From positions 481,001-545,000 of the forward strand of contig JAUPFP010000006.1 of NCBI GenBank assembly GCA_036925085.1: 64,000 nt of DNA. Reading direction: 5' to 3'. Source of the DNA: Brachycybe producta. Its lineage: Eukaryota > Arthropoda > Diplopoda > Playtdesmida > Andrognathidae. The translations under genes and the position numbers were made by a program. Of the stretch, positions 20,801 to 61,333 are shown piece after piece (the stretch's first letter is position 1; each line of letters begins with the position of its first letter). A model generated the notes under the pieces. That model searched no databases and had not been told where the DNA came from. It was given only the letters and a program-made list of their open reading frames with translations.

Positions 20801-23628
20801 AAGAGAAATCAATTGGGGCTATTGAGAGAAAGAAAGAAAGGAAGGTCGAGGTCGTATGCAATCCTGGCCGATTCCACTTCCTACTCGTTCCCGGGGGCAC
20901 ACTGTCTCTCGTAATCGTGTGACGAAAAGGGCCTCTTCGAGGCCTTACCAGTTCGGGCCTCTCGTGGCTTTTTTATTCGTGCTGTTGTCTTAACGATTGA
21001 GCACTTTTCACAACTGTACTCCTGATAATTTTTCCGTACCCACAAAATTCCTCGACACCACCTTACACCTGATCCTTTTCCTCCTCCTCCTTCATCTCGT
21101 ACGATCGACGGACATCCCGAGTCAGAGGTTCGAGGGTGCCTGTGATCTGGTCTTGGTCTCGTTCGTTTTGTCTATCCCCTGCGTGGCCGATGCGAGTCTT
21201 GAGAAGGGAATAAGAGAGAGGGTAATGAGCGTGAGAGCGAAAGGGCGTCCCATCCAATGACGTTTGCCTACTGGGCCGAGTCTTTTGGGCCGTTAATGAT
21301 TTTACACACGAAAACGTTCGTTCGAAAGGCCGAAAAAGGTAATTCTTCGTTGTTGATGACGAAAAACAAAATCCTCGCGAATATCAAAAAAAATCTACTT
21401 TGCTCTGTTCTCTTACATTGATTCCGTTTCTTCAACAGTTAATTTTTTCACACCTTTGTTTGGGGCTTTTTAAATGTACAGGCGAACCTCCTACAAGAAA
21501 CAATGTTGTTACAATTGGGTTGTTGCTCCACATTGTGAAGTAGCTGGTTTACGAACTTTTGATTCGTATTGGATTTTGAGAGCAAAATTTAAGAGAAACT
21601 GGAATGTCGCGTATTTCCATGGTAATATATTTCGAAATAAAGACAAATATAACTACAAAGTCATAGAAGACTGTGAATTCAACAAAGAAAAAGTCAAATC
21701 AAGAATAATTTAATTTATTTCAAAATAAACTGCGGACAAAAATCTAAAAACTTGGATGTTTTCCCAAACACGTATAAAAAGCTCATTTTGAAAAATAACG
21801 GGAAAATATCGTTAGTGATTCAGCTATCCTTCTAGTTTTCCTAAAACACATTAGTTTCTCTTCATTTTGCACTTAAAAGGCAGAGTAATCAACAGTTCGA
21901 GAGGCTTTTTTACACTTAAAAACTGAAGTTTTCGCTTGAGTTATTCGCCTGTATATTTTTTTTATATGTTAAGTAACTTTTCCCCCCATTTTTGTAATAT
22001 AAAATGGGGTTTTTTTTTGGTGGGTCCTCGAAGTATTTTACCTACTATCTTCTATAAGCAAATGCAGACGTCTGCTAAACCTTTTGCCCTGTTCTCTTGT
22101 TTTTTAGCCAGTTTATAGTGATTGAGATTGTGGATAAACATATTGGAAAAGGTAACTGTGGGGTTGATGATTCATTGATAACAAAATCTCGAGCAAATTT
22201 TATCTGAAGAGTTTTACTTTGCTCGATCGAGTTCGAAATACTGGAATTGTATATATATATTTGTAGTAACCTCTCCTTTCCCCCTTACGTTAGCATCTTC
22301 GCACGTGTTTTTTTATAATGTTGGAGTTTGGTTCTTTTTGTAGCTTACTTTTTTCGAGAGAGGCCTTTAGGTTATTTTAATGCTTCGTGAGATGAAATTC
22401 CCAATTTTTCTTTTCTCTTTTCTTCTGTTTTTTCCTCGAGTGTCTAATATTTTTTTTGTCTTTTCTCCGCTTTTTTTCTTTGTCATCTTGAAATATCTCA
22501 GGATTTGAAGGATTTTATGAGACAAGCTGGTGAAGTAACGTATGCTGATGCTCACAAGCAACATCGGAACGAAGGGTTAGTTGACACTTTATTTTTCTCA
22601 TTGCTATTATGTGTATTGTTATTAAAGGCTAAAACTTTCATTCATTCAATTATAAATTAAGAAATGGCCGGATTTTTCTTAATGGAAACTGAGCATTTTA
22701 TGCAAATAGAACAGTTGTTTTAAACAGCTGATGTTAGAACTCTTAATTATTCTGTGTTTTGTGAGTAAAATTAAAAGAAACTTGAATGTGTTTTAGAAAC
22801 TAGAAAGGGGAGGGGGAGCTCTTATCACTTTAAATTTTCAAAATAAGCTTTTTATGTCACTTTGAAAATAGCCAAACTTTATTTAAGACAATTTAATATT
22901 TGTCTATAAAAAGTTTATTCCTAGCCTTAATTATTCACTTAATTTGAAGTTATGATGATACTGATCTTTCGGGGCGTAAGTACTATTGCCGATAAATCCT
23001 TTTCTGAACTTCTTTTAAGAAAGTATTGAGTTTTTTTAGCGAGAAACCAGTTTTCTTTAATTTTCGTTACCGTTTGCCTATTTGAAAATGAAAATTTCAT
23101 TTTTTTTTAGTGTTGTGGAGTTCTCTTCGTACACGGACATGAAAAACGCCATCGATAAGTTAAGCGACACGGAATTAAACGGAAGACGGATTAAACTTGT
23201 GGAGGACAAGTCGCACAAAAGCCGAAGACGGTATTTTTGATTGGTAGTTTTCGTTAAGTTTCTTTTTACTGATTTTTTATTTTATTTTCAGATCTCGCTC
23301 TCGTTCTCGATCGAGTCATAGCCATAGCCGTTCTCGATCCCGATCGAGTAGACGATCTCGTTCCAGGTCTCGTTCACGCTCTCCACGTTCCAGATCCAAG
23401 TCAAAGACGAGTTCTCGTTCGAGAACGCCTCATTCTAGGTCGGTTTCCAAATCGAAATCAAAGTCTAAATCACGTTCTCGTAGCCGATCTGTAGGACGTT
23501 CTAAGTCTAGGTCGGTGAGCCGTGGAAAGAGTGTAGAAAAGAGTAAATCGAGATCACGTTCTCCTGCAAAGTCGGTCAAGAGCGAGGATCGTTCGTCTCC
23601 GATGAAAGTCTCGAAAGATGAAGATTGA
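17847..23628 (+). CDS. SR splicing factor, SRSF4/5/6 (B52/SRp55) type, complete
   Basis: SR proteins bind exonic enhancers and recruit spliceosome parts in the nucleus. Exons: 17847-17969, 18043-18113, then 19263-19379 (3a) or 19490-19618 (3b), 20167-20236, 22502-22575, 23111-23230, 23292-23628. Phases close to 303 aa with 3a or 307 aa with 3b. RRM1 has RNP2 VYVGRL and RNP1 KNGFGFVEF, and FFKGYGRI matches human SRSF4/6. The pseudo-RRM2 starts [20 protein letters not shown], carrying the SWQDLKD signature of two-RRM SR proteins, then [22 protein letters not shown]. The last exon is an RS domain of about 110 residues rich in SR/SK dipeptides, ending KVSKDED. A single SRSF4/5/6 ortholog would be usual outside vertebrates, so no paralog symbol is given. 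The coding exons are GC-richer than the introns. Confidence 0.96.
18295..18370. mobile_element. hAT-like MITE fragment in SR intron 2
   Basis: It contains GTTTCTCAACCATTGGGCCGC and a trailing TCACTTGAGGGCCGC. This is a pattern common in hAT terminal regions, with a related fragment near 27690-27740 (GGGCCATATTGAAAG ... CACATTGAGAATCCC). Ends and target duplication are not clear. Confidence 0.35.
19263..19379 (+). other. Alternative SR exon 3a (beta-4 of RRM1 plus Gly-rich linker)
   Basis: The 117-nt exon follows CATACAG and ends before GTAAGA. It starts and ends in phase 2. After the shared GE it encodes [18 protein letters not shown], a Gly/Arg/Asp-rich linker, then [17 protein letters not shown] resembles the fly B52 linker. 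Confidence 0.85.
19490..19618 (+). other. Alternative SR exon 3b (beta-4 of RRM1 plus Ser/Arg linker)
   Basis: The 129-nt exon follows CTCCTTTAG and ends before GTAAGC. It has the same phases as 3a. It encodes [19 protein letters not shown], then [21 protein letters not shown] followed by [10 protein letters not shown] is near-identical to human SRSF4. It is separated from 3a by a 110-nt intron. Confidence 0.85.
21126..21338 (+). other. Candidate poison exon in SR intron 4
   Basis: The 2.27-kb intron 20237-22501 has a GC-richer centre. A pyrimidine tract (TTTTCCTCCTCCTCCTTCAT) precedes AG at 21124-21125. Donor-like sites follow at 21222 (AGGGTAATG) and 21339 (AAGGTAATT). Read on from exon 4 in phase 0, the frame reaches TGA at about 21258. 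The shorter form (95-96 nt) would also shift or stop the frame. A purine-rich tract (GAGAAGGGAATAAGAGAGAG) could act as an enhancer. SR genes commonly regulate themselves through such exons. The borders are guesses. Confidence 0.35.
21760..21930. repeat. Fam-1 MITE copy, half element
   Basis: It has 'aaaaagctcattttgaaaaataac', then 'gtgattcagctatccttctagttt', then 'ggcagagtaatcaacagttcgagagg' (each quoted in part). It lies in SR intron 4. Confidence 0.65.
22725..22960. repeat. Fam-1 MITE copy
   Basis: It has 'gaactcttaattattctgtg', 'gttttagaaactagaaaggg', 'aataagctttttatgtcac' and 'tctataaaaagtttattc'. The distal part is lost. It lies in SR intron 5. Confidence 0.65.
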
Positions 23629-24482
23629 AGAATTCATCTCTAACACATTTCATTTCTTGTATTTTGTTTTCCCCTGTTCGTCGCGTTTTTAGTTTTCAAT
23701 TCGATAATTAAAAAAGATGAATTTATTATATAAATAATTTTCTCTTTTTGCTGTTTCTTTCTTTGTTTATATTTGTATAAATATCATTTTATTCTCTTGT
23801 GTATTGTAATTTTGAGTTAAATTAATCTTTTTGCATCATTTTTTTTGTGTATTAGTAAAAATAATTTTCATTCATTTGCAAGGATTTTGTGTAATAAGGG
23901 GGTTTTTTTTTTCTCTGAAATTTATAAGAAAAGTTAAAATATCAAACTTTTCGTTGATTTTCAGTTATGAGTTGCAAGGTTTTTTTGTGTGTAATTGTTT
24001 TTCCTGAAATTTGTAAGAACAGTAGTTTAAAAAATCTTTTAAAACTTCATTTATTTTCAGTTAAAATGTAGTTTTTCCTCAGACGCTTGTGAATATTAAA
24101 TAGCAATATTTTAGTAACCACTGAATGTTTTTTTAAAAAAACAATTGTTTTTGGACATTTTGTTTTTGTAGAAAAAACGGATAAAATTAAGAATTTTGTT
24201 GACACCTAATGAAAAAAAGACAAAATTGTTTTTAACTTGAATTTTATTTTATTTTTGCTTGAACCATATTTCAATTTGTAAAATTATTTACATAACAAAG
24301 TTTGTAAATTTCATCAAAAATGTTTGATTATGAATGACATTGTTTTATGACTTAAAACTTATTTTCAACTGAAAACATTTATTTTATTTGAATATTCTCT
24401 TTTCTTTTTACACCACATCCCTTATACCATAAAATCTTTTTTCTTCCCAAAATTATCACCAGTAGAAATTTGCATATTATAT
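23629..24482. other. SR gene 3' UTR and convergent intergenic space
   Basis: AT-rich sequence between two convergent genes. Repeated 'ggttttttt ... ttttcagttatgagt' and 'ttttcagttaaaatg' words are present. No further ORF or RNA gene is seen. Confidence 0.5.
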
Positions 24483-24488
24483 TTTATT
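24483..24488 (-). terminator. Poly(A) signal of the Gly/Tyr-rich gene
   Basis: AATAAA on the minus strand, about 85 bases past the stop codon. Confidence 0.6.
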
Positions 24489-24571
24489 GTGTAATCTTTC
24501 AAAATGAAAAATAAAATCGCATTTACTCAAATGAAATTAAATTAATGATTGATGTTGTTGATTGATATGTT

Positions 24572-26198
24572 TTAGTAGCTGCTAGGATTTCCATAACTAG
24601 AACCACCGCCATAAGTAGGGAATTTAACCGAGGCTCCGTAAGATGTTCCATATTCAGATGGATGTCCAACATTGTAAGAATAGCTGCCGGAACTTGGACC
24701 GTAGCTTCTGCTGCTGCCGTAACTCGATTCATAACCAGATCCGTAGCTGGGAGATCCGTAACTGCTGTAACTACTTCCGTAACTCGGTGCTGCGTAGCTG
24801 CTGTAACTACTTCCGTAACTCGGTGCTGCATAGCTGCTGTGTCCAGATCCGTAGCTTGGTGATTCGTAACTGCTGTAACTGCTTCCGTAACTTGGAGCTT
24901 TGTAGCTGCTGTGTCCGCTTCCGTAGCTTGATCCGTAATGAGGAGTCGAGTGAGCGTAACTGCTGTGAGCATTATCGTAGTTCTTGTTGTTGTGGTTTGA
25001 TCCGTATTTGTTGTGTCCACCGTAATGTCCATTGTTGTTTGCGTATTTATCGTAATAGCTCTTGTAAGCATCGTCGTTGTACTTGTTGTTGGAATTGTAG
25101 TAGTCGTTGTATTTTTTGTAATCGTTGTTATCATGATACTTGCTGTAATGTCCGTATTCTTCCTTGTGGTAAATGTTGTGGAATCCATCCTTGTTGTGTC
25201 CGTGATCGGAAAGACCCTTGTTGCCGTAATAGTTGGCAGCTTTGCCGTGGTTTCCGTAGTTGTTGTGGCCGCTGTTGCCATATTTGTTTCCGTGTGCACC
25301 ATAGTAATCATCGTAGTTGCTGTGGTCACCGTGGTTGGCTCCGTAGTTGCTGTGTCCATAAGCACCGTATTTGTTCTGATGTCCGTAGCTGGATGGTGCA
25401 TAATCGTAGCTGGAGGCAGAAGCTACCAAATCGTCACTCTTGACTTGGACGGCTGTCGAGGCTTCGGCTACTTTGGGTTCGTGAGGTTCCACAGTGGCAT
25501 CAGTGCTCATAACATCACACAGACACACACTCAAAACCAAGAAACATACGAGGAACTTCTGCAAATGATGAAAAATAAATTATTTTAAAATGGTTTACGA
25601 ACAGCTGATTTTCGAACTGTGGTTATTCTGTATTTCAGAAGAGCAAAATAAAAGAGAAACTAGAAAGTGTTTTAAAAACTAGAAGGATAGCTCAATCACT
25701 TAAGGATATTTTCTTGTTGATGTCATTCAAAATTCACTTTTTATATAATAAAGTTAAAAATAATAATCCTTAAGTGATTGAACTACCTTTCTAGTTTCTA
25801 TAACACATTCAACTTTCTCTTAAGATGTTTTATCGAACTATGATTATTCTGTATTTCAGAAGAGCAAAATAAAAGAGAAATTAGAAATTGTTTTAGAAAC
25901 TAGAAAGGTAGCATAGCTCAATCATTTAAGAGTATTTTCTTATTAGTATCTTTCAAAATAAACTTTCTATAAAAAATATTAAAAAAAATATTATTTGTTT
26001 TAAAATTTTCAAACTCATACATTAAAGATATTTTTTTTAAAAAATGAAAATACTCCTTAAGTGATTGAACTACCCTTCTAGTTTATAAAACACATTCAAA
26101 TTTCACTTCATTTTACACCTGAAAGACAGAAAAAAAAAAACACTTTAAAACCACCTTAAGCGATTAATAAATAAGTTAAAAACTTCAAAATATACCAT
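24572..26198 (-). CDS. Secreted Gly/Tyr/Ser/Asn-rich low-complexity protein
   Basis: Exon 1 carries only the ATG (26196-26198) before a GTATAT donor. Exon 2 is 25558-24572 after TTTGCAG. Together they give 329 aa starting MKFLVCFLVLSVCLCDVMS, a clear signal peptide. An acidic spacer follows (about 20-55). Next is a stretch rich in Tyr, Gly, Asn, His and Lys (about 55-195), with motifs such as YGNHGKAANYYGNKG, and no cysteine. Then come near-tandem repeats of APSYGSSYSSY (about 205-290) and a Gly/Ser/Tyr tail ending NPSSY. Such composition suits an extracellular structural or adhesive protein (cuticle, silk-, byssus- or glue-like) or a Gly/Tyr-rich antimicrobial peptide. No family is recognised. 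The 5' exon is inferred from splice signals and a TATA box; exon 2 is certain as an ORF. Confidence 0.82.
25590..25828. repeat. Fam-1 MITE copy
   Basis: It starts TTAAAATGGTTTACGAACAG, then 'ttctgtatttcagaagagc' and 'agctcaatcacttaaggata', and the mirrored 'gattgaactacctttctag'. It is one of two adjacent copies that make up most of the intron of the Gly/Tyr-rich gene. Confidence 0.8.
25828..26165. repeat. Fam-1 MITE copy, nearly full length
   Basis: It starts CTTAAGATGTTTTATCGAAC and ends ACTTTAAAACCACCTTAAG. Both ends carry TTAA, which suggests a TTAA target site as in piggyBac elements. The body has the usual inverted halves. Confidence 0.8.
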
Positions 26199-26326
26199 TT
26201 TCTCAAAAAAGCAAATAACCGCCACAAAAATCCTCTTTTGTTGCAAAGAAAAGTTATTTTTTGATAAAACTAACTATTGCAAAAGCTAGAAGAACTTGTT
26301 GTTGTGATTCTAACAATTTCTCACGT

Positions 26327-26340
26327 CTCTTTATATATAC
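26327..26340 (-). promoter_or_regulatory. TATA box of the Gly/Tyr-rich gene
   Basis: GTATATATAAAGAG on the minus strand, about 130 bases upstream of the proposed ATG exon. Spacing fits a start of transcription near 26305. A TATA box is consistent with a strongly, tissue-specifically expressed secreted protein. Confidence 0.5.
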
Positions 26341-26854
26341 CTGACTTTAGTCCTGATTTAACCCAAACACAATTTAACTTCCTGAATAGCCCATTGATCT
26401 AATTACAATTGTTTTCATTTTTTTTTTGAAAACAAAAAAAGAAAGGAAAATCGCTTCTCAGCTTTGTCTTCAAGCAAATATTATTTTTCCCTCTCTTTTC
26501 GAATGCCACTCTGTACTAAGATCCAAATATAACCGCGAAAAATACTATTGAAATTTTCAATATACCCCCTTCTGTATTTGGGTGTCTATATTAGGATTTA
26601 GGTCGATTTTTTTTATTATTTCATTATGTATTGATAATACAATATTCTCTCTTTTTTAACTAGTATTTTTGTAAGTTAGATTCTTTCTTAAATTAGGTAA
26701 AAATATATTAAGAGAAAAGGAACCTCAATTTTTTGGCAATCTTTTGTGTTCATTTCAAAATTGGGTACTCAAAAGTTTTATTGAAAAGAGAACCACATAA
26801 TTAATGAGGGTGTTGAGTGAGAGAAACATTATTGAAAAATTAACACCAGTACGT

Positions 26855-26855
26855 C

Positions 26856-26928
<73 letters not shown>
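26855..26928. repeat. (TAA)n microsatellite
   Basis: About 24 perfect TAA trinucleotides in a row, followed by imperfect AATAATATT sequence. Confidence 0.95.
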
Positions 26929-26930
<2 letters not shown>

Positions 26931-27234
26931 TAATTTAATAATATTAATAAATAGTAATAATATTATATTAAAATAATTATAACTTAATTCAATAAGAATT
27001 TAATAAAACTTTTAGAAGTAAGTTCGGAAGACCTAAGGAGAAACTATTGGACATTTGACGGACCCAACAAAAACTTGCATTTAATAAAAAATATAATAAC
27101 TAAACAATATTTAATAAATAATTTCATTACAAAAAAATTTAAAAGTCCAGAAGACCTTGAAGCGACTTTTTGAAGTTTGAGAGGCCCATTAAAAACTTGC
27201 GACCATTTTTCTAACTATGTTCCTAAATAAGAGG

Positions 27235-27530
27235 ATTAAAGTACAAACGACTCTCGAACTCCGATTATTTTGTCTTTTATAAACAACATTTAAAAAAATT
27301 GAAAGTATTTTAGAAACTAGAAGAGTAATTCAATCACTTACGAGTAATTTTCATGTTGAATATCTTTTAAGCAGACGTTATTTATAATTTTTTGCTTATA
27401 AAAAGTTTATTTTAAAAGATATCAACATGAAATTACTCTTAAGTCAAAAGCTACCGTTCTAGTTTTCTAAAACACTTCAATTTCTCTTGCGTATTGTTTC
27501 TTAAAATTAGAATATCGAATATCAGTTGTT
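27235..27530. repeat. Fam-1 MITE copy
   Basis: It has 'cgaactccgattattttgtc', 'agaaactagaagagtaattc', 'cttataaaaagtttattttaa' (in part) and 'ctaccgttctagttttctaa', with inverted halves. Confidence 0.75.
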
Positions 27531-29249
27531 CATATTGATTAAAATAATAATAATTTAATCAAAAAAAATTTATTTGTAGGTCGTGATGACCTAAGATAAC
27601 AAAACTTCTTGAACTTTGATCGGCCCAAAAATAACTTGCACCGATTTTCGAACTATAACTTTCATTATATTACTTTTTTTCTCCAAGGGCCATATTGAAA
27701 GATTTTATGAGCCACACATTGAGAATCCCTCTATTGTAGATGTTATCGATTTTTTTTTCTTCTATTAATTTATTTGAAAAAAAATTTCCCACCCACGCCT
27801 ATTTTGTCTCCACTGATCACAATAGTTTTTGATCTAAAAAGAAATTGCCTTAAAAATTGGTTATTACGCGACCTTGCATTTTTTTTTAATAATGTCTCTT
27901 TATTATAAAATTAATAACACATGAGGTTATTAAGCTTTAAGTTTGGTTTTGATGAATTTTTGATGCGTAACATAATTTGGATATGTTGTACTTCCTTATG
28001 AATAATGAGTACTTTGTATTTTAGTGAAGAAAAATATCAAAAGTTTTGAGGTTGTTTCAATTTAAATTTTTTTTTTGCTATTAAATTAACTTTGAATCTA
28101 ATTTTTTTTATTTCAAAGATTACAAAGGGTGTGGTCCTTTAAATGTTAATTTTCTATTGAAATAATCATTGGGTTTGTTGTTAAAAGAATTTTGTTGTGA
28201 CAAACTACATTGAGATTCGAGAATGAAAAGCATTGACATAGACTTGTGAGCATTGAGGTAAAAACTTAAGAATTAAAAGAAAAATCAACAACAATTGCTC
28301 AGTAATAAAAATGAAACAAAACACAAAAGGCCCTGAAGCTATTGTTTTAAATGTGCTGATTTTAATAATTTCTTGTTATCATAGATATTTGTAACACATC
28401 AATGTGTATAATTTATATAACTAAAGAAAGAGAGAAACAAAAAATAATTAGATAAATAAATCAGATTTTTTTTTCTTTACAAATAGAAACAATGAAGGTA
28501 TATATTTAATTTGTGACCTGTTTATTAAAGTGTAATTATATTTTATGTGAGCTTGAAATTATAGAAATTATGTTTATTTGAATGGATGAAGATGAATATA
28601 ATCAATGGAGCAATAATGTGTATCTATTCTGTGTGACCTTTTTTAATTTTAGAAAGTGAAAGGATTTTCATTTGAAGGAATGAGTATAAAAAGAATTTGT
28701 TCTTTTAATTAAAACCTTTCAAAACTTTTTTTTTATCAATCTCAGGAATTTTATTTGAAGTGCAGTGTTTTATAAAACTTCCATTTCTAAGTTTACTTTC
28801 AGTTTGAAAATTTATAAAAGTTTTATTTTTACTGCTTCATAATGTTTTACATTTATGATATAATATGTAAAATTTTTAAAATTAAAACATAATGTGTAAG
28901 ATTTAAAAAATTAAGAGATTACAGGTAAAATTTATAAAAGTTAGAAAAATTATCTAAAGTTTGTAAAGTGTAACAAAAAGTTAGTAAACTATTATAACTA
29001 CAAACTGACTAGTCTAACTGCTATAAAAGATTATTTTAAAAATTGTATATAATTAACATTCATTTTTTATTTTTTTATATATGTATTTGTTTTTGATAAT
29101 TTAATTTAATGATTATGGCAATATGATGTGTATACGTTTTATGCTTTTATTTCATTTTGAATTTATTTCAAAATTTTCATAAAAAATATGTATACACCTA
29201 TAAATGAATTGTACTAATATGGCGTCCAAGTGCTAGGAAATACATATAG

Positions 29250-29575
29250 AAGAAGACCATATTACGTCAACCCTTCTGTTTGTTTATATAGCTACAGATT
29301 TGCTTCAGTGATGTTTCATCATATGTGTAGCAACATCTTTCACCTCACAAAGATGCCAATAGATGGGGCTACTACCTTGATCCCCACAAGTTTGGCGCCA
29401 TACTCTCGACACCCATATTACGTCAACCCTTCTGTTTATTTATATAGCTACATATTTGCTTCAATGATATGTCATCATGCGTGTAAGCAACATCTTTCAC
29501 CTCACAAAGATGCCAATAGATGGAACCACCACCTTGAACCGCAAATTTGGCACTTTTACTCTCGACACCCTTACT
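29250..29575. repeat. Direct tandem duplication, unit about 156 bp
   Basis: CATATTACGTCAACCCTTCT occurs at about 29258 and 29414. Both copies continue through TTTATATAGCTACA, CATCTTTCACCTCACAAAGA and TGCCAATAGATGG. The copies differ by about 10 percent. The reading frame stays open across both on the plus strand (29230-29583), but the peptide has no recognisable features and is probably chance. Confidence 0.9.
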
Positions 29576-29725
29576 TTGAATAATAAAAAAATTGACATTA
29601 ATCTAAATAGATTTTGCATAAATAAAACATATTTTTATTTGAATAATAAATAAATCTAACAAATTTTTAAATGTTATCATTGAATGAATTTGTAGTATGT
29701 ATTTTTTAAGAAGTTAAATTTTATA

Positions 29726-30130
29726 TTGAGGTTCGAGGCTATAATTACAATGGCGGTTCTCTATAGGAGGAAAAGATGGAAACTTTCGTCCTTGTACAAC
29801 TACGACAATGATGATGATGATGATGAAGAGAAGAAGGAGGAGGAGGATGAGGTGGTGGAGGGGATAATGTGGGGTTTTGCTTTTTTATCGACGCTGCCGT
29901 TCTTTAAAATTCGCCATTTTGGAAGTGGATTCGTTACCAATGGAGTCGATGGACATTCGTTTTGTTCGTTTCTTTTTAAGATCATAAAAGAGGTGATCTG
30001 AAAAACGGACCCTTTTTCGGACACTTCAGGTTTGTTCGTAACTGGAACCTCATATTTAGAAGGTGGGGGGGTGTGGTGGGGTGGGGTGGTCCCTCCTTTT
30101 ACGGGATTATTACGAAAAAAAAAACATGCG
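29726..30130. other. Upstream region of INO80 with simple repeats
   Basis: GC-richer than its surroundings. It contains a GAT run (about 29809-29826), a GA/GAG-rich tract and a G-rich run (about 30063-30090). It could include the INO80 transcription start, as the first coding exon begins with a splice acceptor. No TATA box is seen. Confidence 0.35.
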
Positions 30131-30234
30131 AAACACACGCTGAAAATGCGATTTATTACATTGTTAAAGCGATTGGATGGCGGTTTTTTTAGCCCTGAAA
30201 TGCTTTTTTTGGGCGATAGCTGATGAATTTGGAC

Positions 30235-30760
30235 GTTTTTTGGTGCTAATTAATAAAACGTGATGTTTTTTTGGCGCCAGTAATTCGATTTTGAGCGCCA
30301 ATTGTCGTCTTTTGGCGCCAAATGATCAAACTTGACGTTTCGTTATGTTTCTAGGCGCCAAATGATGTTTTTGTGTGCCAGTTAATCAATTCAAAGTGCT
30401 AATTAACGAAATTTGACTTCTTTTGGTGCCAATTTATAAAACGTGATGTTTTTTTTGGTGCCAGTAAATCGATTTTGAGCGCCGTTTGTCGAAATTTGAC
30501 GTCGCTTGGCGTCAAATGATAAAATTTGACGTTTCGTGATGTTTTTTTTTGGCGCCATTTGATAAAAAGTGCTGTTTTTGTGTCATTTAATCAATTTCTT
30601 GATGTTTCTTGGCACCAATTTATAAAATGTTATTTTTTTTTAGAAATATTTTATTGTTTTAATGCGCCAGTTTACAAAATTTGACTTATTTTGGCGCCAG
30701 ATGATGAAAAGTGACGTTTCTTAGTGCCAAATACGTTCATTTTGACGACAATTTAATGAA
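30235..30760. repeat. Degenerate array with GGCGCC palindromes (E2F-like motifs)
   Basis: Exact GGCGCC occurs at 30273, 30314, 30354, 30551 and 30693, with many one-base variants (GGTGCC, GGCGTC, AGCGCC). The site at about 30311 reads TTTTGGCGCCAAAT, a full match to the palindromic E2F consensus TTTSGCGCSAAA. Units also share AATGATNAAATTTGACGTTT. A larger period of about 183 bp is visible (30253 and 30436: ATAAAACGTGATGTTTTTTT). It lies 0.3-0.8 kb before the first INO80 coding exon. Confidence 0.75.
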
Positions 30761-31055
30761 TTTTGATAGTCAATTTGATTATTTTTGTCGAATGTGAATT
30801 CGTACAGCGCTTCGACGCAACCTATGTATGTATATAACAACGGTGCTGCATTAGCTTAGAGGCTAGCGGCTTCTAAATGGATAGAATAGAAGATTTCAGA
30901 TTTTTTTTCTTTCGATTATGCTCTGTACAATCTCCTGCTTAGAGAGCTAAAAGGCTGCTAATCGAAAGAAATTTTTGAATATTTCAACTTTTATATGCCA
31001 GATATTGTAAGAAAATTACAGGATTTAATAAAATATTTTGTTTTTCAGTGTTGAA

Positions 31056-61333
<30,278 letters not shown>

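Larger units (their letters stand above)
26350..29230. other. AT-rich intergenic region, no gene seen
   Basis: About 2.9 kb of low-GC sequence between the divergently placed Gly/Tyr-rich and INO80 genes. It holds a TAA microsatellite, one Fam-1 copy and a possible hAT fragment at 27690-27740. I saw no conserved coding segment and no RNA gene. Confidence 0.5.

Noticed and set aside
20362-21260. Several 60-87 codon ORFs in SR intron 4
   Set aside because: They show no homology and lie in intronic sequence. The region is kept only as a candidate poison exon.
24523-25401. 292-codon minus-strand Thr-rich ORF and plus-strand Cys-rich or Val-rich ORFs (24643-25588)
   Set aside because: They are other-frame shadows of the repetitive Gly/Tyr-rich coding exon, which alone has a signal peptide, sensible splice signals and a poly(A) site.
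29726-30138. ORFs of 91 (plus) and 112 (minus) codons with Asp/Glu and Ser runs
   Set aside because: They come from a GAT/GA simple repeat. There is no homology, and the position fits the INO80 upstream region.
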